This document shows, piece by piece, positions 22,826 through 35,308 of a stretch of 64,000 bases of DNA. The notes beneath the pieces were generated by a model. The model did no database searches and was not told where the DNA came from. It saw only the letters and a list, made by a program, of their open reading frames with translations. How positions within the stretch are numbered: the first letter of the stretch is position 1; every line of letters starts with the position of its first letter. Position numbers and translations under genes: made by a program. Source of the DNA: Punctularia strigosozonata HHB-11173 SS5 (taxonomy: Eukaryota; Basidiomycota; Agaricomycetes; Corticiales; Punctulariaceae); assembly GCF_000264995.1 (NCBI RefSeq), contig NW_006767439.1, positions 838,961 through 902,960 on the forward strand. Direction: 5' to 3'.

Positions 22826-25800
22826 ATGCGCGCATACCCCGCCCTCCTGACTCTTCTCCTTTCAGTATGCGTCTCCGCTGTCCCTTCACGGCGTGCGCCA
22901 CACGTCGTTCACGAGCGCCGTGCCAACGAACCGAATCCAGAGAGATGGCAGCGTACAGGACGCGTCGAGCCTGACCGCGTCCTGCCTCTCAAGATCGGCC
23001 TTGCGCAGCAGAACTTGCATCTACTGGAAGAGATGCTCATGAAGGTGTCTCATCCCAAGAGTGACTCGTACGGCCAGCACTGGTCCCCCGCGGCAGTCGT
23101 CGACTTCTTCGCCCCCAAGGACGAGACTATCGACGCAATCAAGGGGTGGTTGGCTGACGCTGGGTTTGATGCAGAGCGCATCAGGGTATCGCATAACAAA
23201 GGATGGATTGACGTAGCCAACGCTACTGCTGCGGAGGTATGTATTTTCCCTTCGACAGCTGGAAACGGACACCGACGACGGCAACGTTCCAGGTGGAGGA
23301 GCTCCTCGATGCCGAATACCATGTTTATACGCATGCGGCCACAGGCTTGCAACAGATCGGCTGTCACTCGTACTCTGTACCTGCCCACATTCAGGAGCAT
23401 GTGGACCTTATCAAACCAACTGTGCACTTCACCCACCACATACCTGAGTCGCCCTCCAAGAGGAAGAGGGAGTTGAAGAAACGCTTCGGTGGGATCGGGG
23501 CCCCGTCGCCTGAGACGGGCCCGAAGACGAACGGTGTAGCCGTCACTATCACTCCTTCACTGGAAACTTGCGATCAAATGAGTGTGTGTTTCTTTCGGCA
23601 TCGATAAAACGAGGGATTGACTTGTTGTCACCATGCAGTTACGCCCGACTGCCTCCGTGCACTGTATGCCGTCAACTACACGCCCGTTGCTACCGACCGT
23701 AACACATTCGGCATCAGTTTGTCTCTTAAAATATATATCGATACCCTGAACACTGAAATGTATGGTATGTGCAGCCGAGTTCACGCCTCAAGCTTTCCTT
23801 GCCTCTGACTTAGACCTGTTCTTCGGGTATGTTTTACCGAACGCCGTTAAATATGCTTTCTGACTAATCGCGCTGTCTTATATATAGGAACTTCTCCCCC
23901 TCGCAGGTTGGCACCCGACCTATCACGGTGGCTATCGATGGCGGTGAGCTAAGTCAATGCCTACGGTGGGAAAGTGGGCGTTCTGAATTTTGCCCTAGGT
24001 ACGGTCCAAACAACCGACCAGAGCTTCGATTTCAACGGTGAGAGCGATCTGGACCTTGAATATGCGTAAGTCGAGAATCGTCTTCGTCGGTAACGCAGTA
24101 TGAGCCGGGATGCTGACGGATTGATATGATAGTTTTGCGTTGACCAACCCGCAGCCCATTACGCTCCTGCAGACGGGCGATCTGGTCGAAGGTTCGCCCA
24201 TGTTCATTCCATTTCCTAGCATTTCAGCCCTCCAAAACGCGCTATTTGTACTAACATATTCGAATCAATAGGAGCTTCCTTCGATAACTGGCTTGATGTA
24301 TGACGCTTTTCATGTTTCCTTTGTCCTTTCTCTGACATATCGTAATTGAAAGGCTGTCGATGCTTCATTCTGCACATTTGAAGGCGGAGATGACCCGGAC
24401 TTCGTCAGTTCTGCGTTCATATAGCTCTCGGAATATCCCTTGTGACCACGTACTTCGCAATCAGGACGGAATTTACCCCGATACCGCACGTGGTGGGTTC
24501 AAAGGCGCAGAATCCTGCGGCATCATTGCCCCTCCGAACGTTGTCTCTACATCATACGGTGCCGACGAGGCCGACTTTACTGTCGCATACGCAAACCGGC
24601 AATGCGCTGAGTACGGAAAGCTGGGCATGCTTGGCACCACCGTGCTATACAGTTCTGGTGAGAGAACACCGTGATTCTCAGTGGGCTATCGGAGTTTGAT
24701 TGGATGGGCGTGTAGGTGACGATGGCGTCGCTGGCAATGGAGGAGAATGTTTGACAGCACAAGGTTCGATATCAACCTCCGATGGAGCACCATTGATTCT
24801 GAACGTCCTGAAGGAACTCCGTCGACCCGTGGCACGCGATTCAGTCCTGACTTCCCGGTGAGGCGCGATCTTAAGGGCTCATCTTCTGCTTAAGGCACTG
24901 AACTCTGGTCAAGGTTACATGCCCTTTCGTCACCGGTGTCGGAGCTACCCAGGTATGCTCATCTATCCTTCCTGGGTGACGGTTATTGAATGCTGTGCTT
25001 GCAGGTCAACCCTGGCGCCACGGTGAATGACCCAGAAAGCGCTTGCGCTCAGGTCATCTTCAGTGGAGGCGTGCGTTTACCCTCTGCCCAAACCCTGAAC
25101 GCCACTGAACTCTCTGTAGGGCTTCAGCAACTTCTTCAATATGCCAAGTAAGATGAAACCATTGAACTCTGTGATAACATTCGCTGATCCTGCGGCAATG
25201 TGCGCAGGCTATCAAGCGGAAGCTGTAACCAGCTTCCTGACGAACCACCCGCCTCCGTTTACTTCCGCGCAGTTCAATAACAGCGGTACTTCGCGTGGTG
25301 TTCCAGATCTTTCCGCCAATGGGTATGTTCTTGGTTTCATAACATTCAAATTTGGTATCTCCGGTGACCTGTGTATATGGAACTATCTTTGTGATTCAGC
25401 GCCAACTATGTAATCGGCATCGACGGAGATTTCGAGCTGGTATTCGGGACAAGCGCGTACGTCGTTCGAGACCTTCCTCGTCTCGATAATACTCATCATG
25501 CGAGCATTGCAGCTCGAGTCCCGTTGTGGGTTCGCTGATAACTCTTATCAATGACGCTCGTATTGCTGCCGGAAAGGGTCCAGTTGGTGCGGCCATCTCG
25601 TGGAATATTTGGGTTTAGAGATTATTGACTCCCCGCCGTAGGTTTCATCAACCCTGCCGTCAGTCTGCCGAGTTTGGACTGTGGATTCCAGTTAATATTG
25701 GGCGCATAGATATACTCCGGCGATTTCCAGGCTGCTTTCAACGATATCACCAACGGGACGAACCCCGGCTGCGGTATGTCCCTGTCGTCAGAACCAGTAT

Positions 25801-26046
25801 TCGGGTATTGATATCCATACCTCGTGCAGGGACCACCGGCTTTTCTGCGTGAGTGACATGTTCTCGTGGCTCGGGCATTATTGACGACCTTGCCGTGTTC
25901 GTTCGCTTGCTACAGTACGACCGGCTGGGACCCCGTATGTGTCGCATTCGACGTCCTGACAGCTTTGCTAACACGAAGATTAGGTTACTGGCGTTGGCAC
26001 CCCCAACCTCACCAAGTTGATGCCACTTTTCCTTGCTCTTCCCTGA
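22826..26046 (+). CDS. Secreted sedolisin / tripeptidyl-peptidase (MEROPS S53)
   Basis: Starts with a signal peptide (MRAYPALLTLLLSVCVSA). A pro-kumamolisin activation domain follows (LPLKIGLAQQNLHLLEEML, SHPKSDSYGQHWSP, DETIDAIKGWLADAGF). The mature enzyme begins after the KRKRELKKRF basic region. Catalytic motifs of the sedolisin triad are visible across introns: GESDLDLEYA (Glu and Asp), YSSGDDGVAG (oxyanion Asp) and FGTSASSPVVGSL (nucleophile Ser in the S-x-S-SP context). The C-terminus ends GWDPVTGVGTPNLTKLM then PLFLALP, with the calcium-site glycines. It is split into more than ten exons, some under 60 nt, so exon borders inside are approximate. Family members are acid-active extracellular peptidases releasing tripeptides. 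All active-site residues look intact. Confidence 0.88.
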
Positions 26047-27134
26047 GAGCGTGTCAGAACGATACCACTGGCAAAGATGAGAATCACGATTTCGTCGGAC
26101 CTGTAGTTACAACGCACTACGGACAATCCAGACCTTTGTGAATCGTGCGCGTGGTGCACATGTATATTGAGTACTATCCAGGAGATATATTTCGGTGTCT
26201 GAAACATCACAATCCTGAACTTTCAGACAAGAGTTGTGTAGAGTACTTGCAAAACAAGGAAATATTAGTTTGCAAGCCTGGATTTGTGAGCACATACAAA
26301 TACAACTCTGCGACCACATTCGTGTAGATCGCCAAGCCAATCAGCATGCTGACATTTCTTTATCCCAGCACAGTGAAGACCCACGCTCCATTCGTAGCTG
26401 CGATATATGGAACGTCCCTTGGCCAGGATGGCATTGGTTGGAAGCCAAGGTGTTTGCCACGTGTGAGTTATATCTCATCATACTGGTCTCGTGACCTTCC
26501 GGCCCTCGGGACTCCGGTGATGCCGGAGCCGGAAGCGCGAATGCGAGGGCGTTCACCCCGGCAGCAGTGGCTGAGATCTCAGACGACTTTTACCACTGAG
26601 CTCTTTCTACCGCAACATGACGTGGTTCAGCGTTTTGTCCTCACAAGGCCACCTGTGACCGGTTCAATCCGGTTGACCCCTGTTCCAGGCGCGAACGGGA
26701 CGCGGAATTACTGCCAGATCGCAAGCGCGGAAAACCATCATTCCCGTTTTCCGCCCTTGCTCTGCAATGTACAAGCACGTCAGGGTTAGCATCTCCGAGG
26801 ACCTGATTGGACCATATGCTGAAGCAACGGTGCGGGTGACCGCGTCTGCATCATACCGTCTTTCGTCTCTGCTGTAATTAATGGCTATATTACCTGAATA
26901 GGACATACCGGATGTCCTGAGGGTGCGGGAGCGGCACGATCACTCTGTCTGACGGGTAGCAAAGTACCGCACGACGGATAATCTCGGCCTTTGAGGAGTA
27001 TAAATTCTGGCTCGCAATCACTGGAATGCCAGAAACCCACTTGCCCATCTATCCTCATCACCTGGAGTGATATTTACTCTCCCCTCGCAAGCACTTTCGC
27101 ATACCGCAACTCCATCATCATCACCACTACCACC
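26047..27134. other. Intergenic region
   Basis: About 1.1 kb between the sedolisin gene and the Ala-rich secreted protein gene. I see no gene; the 147-codon frame at 26346-26789 has no motif. The TATAAA of the downstream gene is at its right end. Confidence 0.45.
26999..27004 (+). promoter_or_regulatory. TATA box of Ala-rich secreted protein gene
   Basis: Perfect TATAAA 131 bp upstream of the start codon at 27135. Confidence 0.45.
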
Positions 27135-28407
27135 ATGTGCATCTCATTCACCTCCAACTTCGCTAAGCTGGTCTTGGCCGTTACCCTCGTGCAATCCATC
27201 GCCCCCGTCTTGGCGGCGCCGATCCCCGTTTCTAGCGCTAGCCGTACTACTGGCGCCCTTGCAACGAGTATGTATGCACTTCTTCGCTCAGTTTCTCCCA
27301 GACTTACGAGCCTACCCTTCAGGCGTTCTCTCAGCCGTCGTCCCAACATCCACAGGGCGTGTTACGCGCCCTGTTAAGGACAGGATACCAATCCCGAGCT
27401 CCCCTCAGGATGCCATCGACTATGCACCCTTCATCGTCCCGAGCTCCCCCCAAGACGCCATTGACAGACCCGGCTACTTTGTATCAAGGGAGATGTCTTC
27501 AGACCCCGCGGCGGCGCTCTTGGAAACATTGGAAGGTGCTCTTAGTGAAATCGAAGGCATGGTAGGCTCGCTTGGGCTTGGGTCGATCGCTCCTCAGGCG
27601 ACCGTTCCGACCGTCGCAGCCACCTCGGCCACGGCGGCGGCGATGCCTTTGTCTCCTCCAACGGCACCGATAGTCCCCGCCGCCAATGGCTCATCCACCA
27701 ACGCAACCTCTGCCACCGCCGCAGCCGTGCCCGGACCCCCTTCGTCCGTTAGCACGATCGCTCAGGCCTCCGCCCCTATCCTCGCCGCTGCCGACAGTGC
27801 ACCCGTGATCGCCACCGACTCCGCCAGTGCCGCTGCAAATACCGCCGCCGCCGCGCTGCCTTCGCCTGCACCCGAGGAACCCAGCGCGATCGTCCCTATC
27901 TCCGGCACGAACACTACTCCTCTCGGCGCTGCCACTGCGCCTGTGGCTGTCGCCACCGGGCCTGCCCAGCAAACCGAAGGCACCCTCAACACGGTCCTCG
28001 GTGACGTCCTTATGAACGAGGTCGTCGAGGACGCGCTGGTCTCCGTCCTCATGGCTGAGGACGGCGACGATAACACGCCCGCTCCCACGGCTGCGCAACC
28101 AGCAGTCACTGCAGTCCAAGACGCGAGTCACTCCGTGCCCGACAACGAGATCGCGGCCGTCATGGTTATACCGACCCCTTCCATGGCGATGCGGAACTTG
28201 GTCGACGACGCGATCAACGATATCTTCGATGTCGTTGACCCTGATCCGACTCCTTATCCCAACGGCGGTGGGATCCAACACAGGCCATACAGCTACTACG
28301 AGAATCAAGGCCAAAACCATGATAGTCAGGGCTATGAGGAGCGCTCTCCCAAAGTAGAATTGCTCGGGGACGACCTCCTCGGTCTCGAGATTGATGGCCT
28401 GGAGTGA
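27135..28407 (+). CDS. Secreted Ala/Thr/Pro-rich mucin-like protein
   Basis: Exons 27135-27267 and 27323-28407 (1218 nt, 405 residues), intron 55 nt. The first exon encodes a clear signal peptide (NFAKLVLAVTLVQSIAPVLA, then APIPV). The upstream extension of the open frame from 27067 is in a different, non-coding frame. After splicing, a duplicated PSSPQDAID motif appears twice within 25 residues. Then come about 200 residues very rich in Ala, Thr, Ser and Pro, likely O-glycosylated, and an acidic C-terminus (VVEDALVSVLMAEDGDD, LVDDAINDIFDVVD, ELLGDDLLGLEIDGLE). It has no GPI signal or Cys framework. Probably a cell-wall or extracellular protein; function unknown. Confidence 0.75.
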
Positions 28408-28644
28408 AGTTGCCTCTACTCTGTATGCACTACATGATATTCTTTGATCGTAAAAATCCAGTTGCATTACTCTGCATCGCGCATTGGGATGATATGGGCG
28501 AAAGCTTCGAGGTTGCCGAGGTCGAGTTCGCCATGTCCTCCTAACTCCCCGTCAGTCATTGGATTTCTCTGACAAGTTGTTGATTAAGAGTACACATGCG
28601 ATATGGAGTACTTCATTATGGCGTAAGATGTATGCTATGAGAGC

Positions 28645-30435
28645 TCATAATGCAGTTGGATCGTCCCCGAAATAATTGCCAGCTAGGGCGTCGGTATACT
28701 CGTAATCCACCTCAGGAGACTCCCGGATCTCCCTACCCAACCCATACTTCATCATAATTCCGTGCACAGTCTTCTCGTCCTCCGCGGCGTTTACCAAGAG
28801 CCCCTCGTCAGGTAGGGGAGGCAAGGTTTCGAAGACGGCCCTGCCCATGGCCACCTGCGCGAGGTACTCTGGAACAGGAGTGCGGGGAGGATACGTCTCC
28901 CCTTCGTGCTTCAGGATCTGTTCGATAGAGCCGTAGGAGCGAATGAACCGGAGAGCGCGTGCGGGGCCGACATTCTTTATACGCTGGGAGAAGTCAGTAC
29001 CCAGGAGGAGGGCAAAGTCGATGTAGGAGGATCGCGTAAGCGACAGGACAGAGCGGACGTCCGAGCCACTCAGAAGAGAGAGAGGGACATTGCGGGAGGT
29101 GATGTTGCGAAGGAGGGGGGCTTCGTATATGAGGACGTCCTGTGGGGATCAAAATTGAGTTTGACAGGTCCGGTACCGAGGAGCCAGGGCAGTCTCACCG
29201 TGTCTTCGCTAGCAACATAATCCGCACGTCCGCTCAGGACCAGAGCAGATGCAAGAGCCTCTGCTTCGAAGGCTCCTCTGGTCTCGATGCAGGGAATGCC
29301 CGACGCTCGTAGGATCTCCTTGCATTGCTCATAAGTTTCTGAGGTTGGTGGGTTTGACCGCCGCTTGTACGACTCCGAGATCGATTGGCTACGGTGCCAA
29401 AGGCTACCAAGGTCCTGCTCGATTTGTAAAGGCGCGACGACCGAATCCAGTGTCAGGCTGTTCCACACTTCGTCCTCTTCGGCCGCAAGCTTTTGTTGGT
29501 TCTTCGACATGTTTTGCGAAGCCTGAATGTCGTCATCTTCGGACTGAGACTGCGTGGGGCTGGAGGGAACAGAAGACGTGGAACGCAGATTGCTGACGCT
29601 GGCCCGGAAATCGAGGTAAAGGTCTGACAGAGCAGAGCGAAGATCGTCCAAGTTGGCAGGAACAGCTCTGCTGACAGGAAACGCTTCCTCGTGGTGAGCA
29701 GGAACCGATATTTGGCGCTTCGGACCTATAGACATGCTTTCGTAGAACGCATTCAAGATTTCTTCACGGTCGAAGCCATCTTCAGCAAGGTCCGCCACTG
29801 GAAGTGCGGGGTCAAACGGTTCTCCAGAAAGCCTGATTTGCCTGAGAGCTTCGATGATGCGGTGTCGCTCAGACGGCGAGAGGTCACTGGCAAGTCTGAG
29901 GATGGCACGCAATTGATGCAGTCTGCGGACTCGACCGGCTTCTATAGATGCTCGAACGCGGTCGATTCGCCGAATCTCTCTCCGACGTTCCAGCTGCGAA
30001 AGAAATATCAGTCTACCCATCCAAGAGAAGGCGCATACATTTTTCGTGACGTACTTCATTCTGTTTGGCAGCGCTACGTTCTAGCCCATCGAAGACGCAA
30101 ATTGCGCGAACGCCATTTTCCCGGAGCTCCTGCGCCAGACGATACCAGCCTAAGACATGTCGGTATGGGTGAGGGGCTGGAGCAAAGTGCATGCGCTGAG
30201 TTACCAGTGTTCCATCGCTGTGGTATTCTTATGTTGAGCAAACAGCACTCGATGAACACAGTAAAGCGAACGCTTACATAGCAAGTGTCTTGCCTGCAAG
30301 TTCGCGAAGACGGGCGGGAAATGTCCTAGCAACTTCCGGGCTACGAAGGTGGATAAGCTCATCCTGGTCAACGAGTACACTAGAGCGAACTGACTATGCT
30401 TTCTGGATGAATGGAGCGAGGCCCAAAACTCCCAT
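28645..30435 (-). CDS. XPG/FEN1/Rad2-family structure-specific nuclease
   Basis: The N-terminus MGVLGLAPFIQKA at 30435 joins by a phase-2 intron (TA|GTCAGT..CGTAG|C) to PEVARTFPARLRELAGKTLA. Further exons give IDGTLVTQRMHFAPAPHPYR, GVRAICVFDGLERN and LERRREIRRIDRVRAS, the XPG-N domain with its acidic residues. After a charged spacer of about 200 residues the XPG-I motif appears as GIPCIETRGAFEAEALASA, GRADYVASEDTDVLIYEAP. A helix-hairpin-helix region follows (FALLLGTDFSQRIKNVGPA). The ETRGAFEAEA version rather than EAPGEAEA is usual for this fungal subgroup. Family enzymes cut 5' flaps or bubbles in DNA; whether this one is nuclear or mitochondrial cannot be told from the sequence. Head-to-head with the alpha-COP gene. 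Confidence 0.82.
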
Positions 30436-30692
30436 GGACCGGAGAAGGAGAAAGAAATCTGAGTTTAAGCGCTCGCTGCCCTGGTCCATGTTAGTAGACG
30501 CCCGCTGTCGATGCACGTGGACCACCGCCCCCATCGCCTTCCACGTCTCGCTCGCCAGCCAAAACAGCGCCCGCCGGTGTCCTCGTTCTACGTGTTCCTG
30601 ACGACTGTTCGACGTATCGCGCTCTACGGACGCAGCATCGGCGGCTTTACAAAACATCCTGAGGATTCCGCGAGCGAGGATCGGCCGTCAGG
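30436..30692. promoter_or_regulatory. Bidirectional promoter region, XPG-family nuclease / alpha-COP
   Basis: Only 257 bp separate the two divergent start codons, so the genes must share their upstream region. Confidence 0.5.
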
Positions 30693-33600
30693 ATGTCGGT
30701 TATGCTCACGAAATTCGAGTCTAAGAGCAATCGCGTCAAGGGCCTTTGCTTCCATCCGACTCAACCTCTGCTAGCAGCTGCGCTGCACAACGGAAGTGTA
30801 CAGCTATGGAACTATCGTATGGGTGTACTGGTTGATAGATTTGAGGAGCACGAAGGTGAGCCCGCGGCGACCAGAACCCGGTTTTAGCGGCGCGTTCTCA
30901 ACGATCATCAGGTCCCGTACGCGCCATTGCGATTCATCCCAGCCGCCCATTACTCGCGACAGGTGGTGATGACTACAAAATCAAAGTCTGGGGTAAGCGT
31001 CCTTGCCGCATGATTGAGAGGCATCACTAACTGCAGTGTAGATCTCCGCCCACAGAGTCGGAGATGCCTATTCACCCTCCACGGCCATTTAGATTACATT
31101 CGCACTGTTCATTTCCATCATGAAATGCCCTGGATTGTTCGTGCCGTTTTGTTTCGCTAAGGTTCCCTTCTCACATGCGCATCGCTAGATATCCTGTTCC
31201 GACGACCAGACCATCCGCATCTGGAACAGCACCTCCCGGAACTGCATTGCTATCCTCACCGGCCACTCACATTACGTCATGTCCGCCTTCTTCCACCCCA
31301 AGGAGGACCTTGTCGTCTCCGCGTCCATGGATCAGACTGTCCGTGTTTGGGACATCTCCGGCCTCCGCAAGGGCACGCCCAACACTCAACCCGGCGCGTT
31401 CGATACCTTTGACAACTTCTCCACGGTCAAATATGTCCTCGAGGGTCACGACCGGGGCGTCAACTGGGCGAGCTTCCACCCTACTCTCCCTCTGATCGTC
31501 TCAGCTAGCGACGACAGGCAGGTGAAGATCTGGCGCATGAGCGAGACAAAGGCATGGGAGGTCGACGCGTGCAGGGGACACTTCAACAACGTTCTCTGCG
31601 CCCTATTCCATCCTATGCGCGAGCTCATCGTATCCTGTGGCGAGGACAAGACTATTCGCGTCTGGGACCTGCAGAAGCGTGCGGCGATCCAGACCTTCCG
31701 CCGCGAGCAGGACCGGTTCTGGGGCCTTGCTGCCCACCCGCATCTGAACCTCTTCGCGGCTGCGCATGACAGCGGTCTCATCGTCTTCAAGCTTGAGCGC
31801 GAGCGTCCGGCATTCGCCGTGCACAACGATGTCGTGTACTATGTGCGCGACAAGCAGGTGCGGTCGTACGACATGAACACGGGATCCGATCTCGGCCTCC
31901 TGGATGTCAAGAAGTTCGGCAGCCCGTATATCCCACCCAGGACCTTGAGCTACAACCCTGCCGAGCGTGCTGTTGTCCTGACGATGTCTTCCGACAACGG
32001 CATATACGAGCTGTCCAGCCTGCCCAGAGACGCTAGCAACTCCACCAAAGACTCGGCATCGGATGGCAAACGCGGCTCGGGACAGAGCGCCATCTTTGTC
32101 GCCCGGAATCGTTTCGCCGTGCTGAACAAGACATCACAGGTGAGTGCAGCGCCGGATTGTCCAGGATCAATCTAACAGCCTTACTGTACAGATCATCGAA
32201 GTACGCGACCTTGCCAACTCAGTGGTCAAGACCGTGCAACCTCCCGTGCAAACGAACGAGATCTTCTACGGCGGTACCGCTAGCATCATTCTTAGCTCTG
32301 CCACTTCCGTCGTTCTGTACGACATTCAGCAACAGAAGACCGTTGCGGAGATCAATACACCTCCAGTCAAGTACGCGGTGTGGAGTGCGGATGGGTCCTT
32401 GGTTGCCCTCATGAGCAAACATAGTCAGTTCATTCCCTCGAAAGGTTGATTCCAGAGTGTGGCGCTGACACGCGTCTCACGGCCCACAGCGATCACTATT
32501 GCGAACCGGAACTTCTCGCACCATACGCTCATACACGAGACGATCCGCATCAAGTCTGGCGCATGGGACGACAATGGAGTGTTCATCTACTCTACCTTGA
32601 ATCACGTTAAGTACTGCTTGCCTCAGGGGTGAGCGATGTCTCGTACAAGTATTATATTGAACCTAATATCCTCCTGCAGAGACCACAGCGTCATCTGCAC
32701 GCTTGACAACCCGGTATACCTCACTCGCATCAAGGGCAAGACGATTCATTGCCTAGACCGCACCGCGCGCCCGCAAACCATTACGTTCGACCCTACCGAG
32801 TACCGCTTTAAGCTTGCGCTGCTGCGCAACAACTACGAGGAGATGCTGAACATCATTAAGACGTCGAACTTGCTTGGACAAAGCATCATCGCGTATTTGC
32901 AGCAAAAAGGCTTCCCCGAGGTGCGCTTGGTTTCGAACGGGACGCCATTATTTCGATCTGATCGTCCACTTTATCGTAGATTGCCCTGCACTTTGTTCAG
33001 GACAAGAACATGCGTTTCGACCTTGCCCTTGAATGCGGCAACCTTGACGTAGCCCTCGAGATGGCCAGAGCCATTGACCGACCTGAGAGCTGGTCGAGAC
33101 TAGCTCAGCAGGCGCTCAAACAAGGAAACCATAAGGCAGGTTCTTTCGCTGTTGCTTTGGATTGGAACCTTGCTCACGCGTTCCTGCAGATCGTCGAGAC
33201 GGCTTACCAGCGCACCAAAAACTTCGAGCGCTTATCCTTCCTATATCTCGTCACCGGTAGCACTGACAAGCTCTCCAAAATGCAAAAGATAGCGGACATG
33301 CGCGGGGAACCGATGTCGAGATTCCACAACGCGCTGTACACCGGGGATGTTCGGGGACGCATCGCAGTCCTTCGCGATGTTGGCATGCGTGCGTTAACCA
33401 GCTTAAGCCTCCATTCGTAACCTGACTCCGTGCAGATCCGCTGGCATACCTCACCGCGAAGACCAACGGTTTGACGGACCTTGCGGAAGAGATTTTACAG
33501 GCCGCCGGCCTCTCTGAAGACGACATCGAAGATGTGCCTGCATTCGGACCTTCGTCTCTCGGTCCTGCGCCAATCATCACGTCCACCTCGAACCTCAACT

Positions 33601-34952
33601 GGCCCTCGCTGGCGACCGGGGAGAGCTTCTTTGACAAGGCCCTCGCTAACGGCATCGAGCCTTCCGAAGAGCTTGTCAATGGCGACGCAGGTGGTGCCGA
33701 CGAGGCTCTTGACCAGTGGGCACAAGACGAGGAAGCGGGCGAGGACGAAGAGGAAGGTGGATGGGATCTGGACGCTGGTGCTGAGGACGCGCCGGTGGAG
33801 GTGGAAGACGAGTTTGCTACACCACCGGACGAAGAGCTCGGTGCCGGAGCGTCACCTGGAATCAGCGAGAACGAGTTATGGATACGCAACTCGCCGTTCG
33901 CTGCAGATCACGTCGCTGCTGGATCTTTCGAGACGGCCATGCAGGTATGTGATATTTTCTGCCGTATTTTGCTGTTGACCTTGCTCATTCCCCCTCTTCG
34001 CGTTAGCTACTCAACCGTCAGCTCGGCATCGTCAACTTCAGCGAACTCAAATCGCACTTCGTGTCGACGTACAGGTCGTCTCACGTTTACTTCACGCCGT
34101 TGGCCTCTGTACCGCCCCTCCAACTCCACATAAGGCGGGATCCCGCGGAGTCCGCAACGAGCAAGGTCCTGCCTGTCGCAGTACGATCGTTGGCCTCTGT
34201 CCGCACTGAGCTGGCAGACGGTTTCCGCTTTGTGTCCCATAACAAGCTGCCGGAGGCGCAGGCCACATTCCGTTCAGCCTTGTACTCTTTGCTACTGGTT
34301 CCTATATCATCGGACGAGGAGGCACGAGATGTGAGATCTTTTCCTATATTCTATACCGTATATGCGCCTGATGCAATTCACAGTGGCGAGAAACCGTTAC
34401 CACCGCCCGCGAATACCTTCTTGGGGTGTCTATAGAGCTCGAACGGCGTCGCGTAGCTCAGGAAGATCCAGAAAACGTCAGGCGCAGCTTGGAGTTGGCG
34501 GCGTACTTTACGCACTGCCAGCTGCAGCCTCCTCACCTGCAGATCGCTTTGCGAAGCGCCATCAACGTGTTCTCGAAGGCAAATAATCACGCTGCAACTG
34601 CGAAGTTTGCCCGGAGGCTCATCGAGCTCAACCCGGACCCGAAGATTGCCGCTCAGGTTAGTCGCTGCAAACATTACGCAGCTCGCGCGTAGCTCATCCC
34701 CCATTTCAGGCACGCCAGCGGATTGCTGCCGGAGAGCGCAACCCGAGGAACGCCATCGAGACCTCATACGACGATTCGACAGAATTCGACATCTGCGCGG
34801 CGACCTACACGCCAATCTACCGCGGCGGGGAGCGCGTGCACTGCCCGTACACGGACGCGTCCTATCTGCCGCAGTTCAAGGGCAAGTTGGATCCGCTGTT
34901 GCAGTTGACTGAGATCGGTGTGGTCGTGGCGGGGTTGCCGGCGCCGCGGTGA
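30693..34952 (+). CDS. COP1: Coatomer subunit alpha (alpha-COP)
   Basis: Start [20 protein letters not shown], then WD40 repeats with the alpha-COP hallmarks: [98 protein letters not shown]. The coatomer WD-associated region follows ([20 protein letters not shown]), then the alpha-solenoid ([19 protein letters not shown]). An acidic linker at about 33700-33830 leads to the C-terminal alpha-COP domain ending [19 protein letters not shown] and [15 protein letters not shown]. The first intron is 30856-30911; about a dozen introns in all. Length matches the family (about 1200 residues). It is a structural subunit of the COPI coat for Golgi-to-ER retrieval, and its WD40 domain binds KKxx signals. 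Confidence 0.95.
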
Positions 34953-35308
34953 GAGACGTATAAAGCGTACGAGGTGGATATATACAATGTTTCTTCGGAT
35001 GGATTTCGGCCGTAACATCATGGCGTGATGTTCGTCGTGAAGGTTCGAGTAAGATAAACGTCAAATACGATAATGGATGTTCATGCTTCAGGACATTGAT
35101 TGTGAGGCAGGGCATACCGGGGACAGTGATTAACGCGCCTTACGACCCCCGCATGAGAGCACGTATGCATATGGGAAGTACGGATCACAGTGCACGTTTA
35201 ACATAATTTACATGCCATTGCATACCAAAGAAGGATATGGGAGTGCTTGTAGAGACACTGTCCCGCACAGGATCGGTGCGCAAGGCGCGATATGTGTATT
35301 GTGAAGGC
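34953..35308. other. Convergent intergenic region
   Basis: About 356 bp between the stops of alpha-COP and the minus-strand acidic protein; 3' UTRs of both. No gene seen. Confidence 0.5.

Noticed and set aside
26346-26789. 147-codon plus-strand frame downstream of the sedolisin gene
   Set aside because: No family features or splice context; it lies beyond the sedolisin stop in AT-mixed intergenic DNA.
27067-27134. 5' extension of the Ala-rich ORF to 27067
   Set aside because: The upstream part is in the wrong frame. The signal peptide in another frame, joined by a 55-nt intron, explains the gene better.
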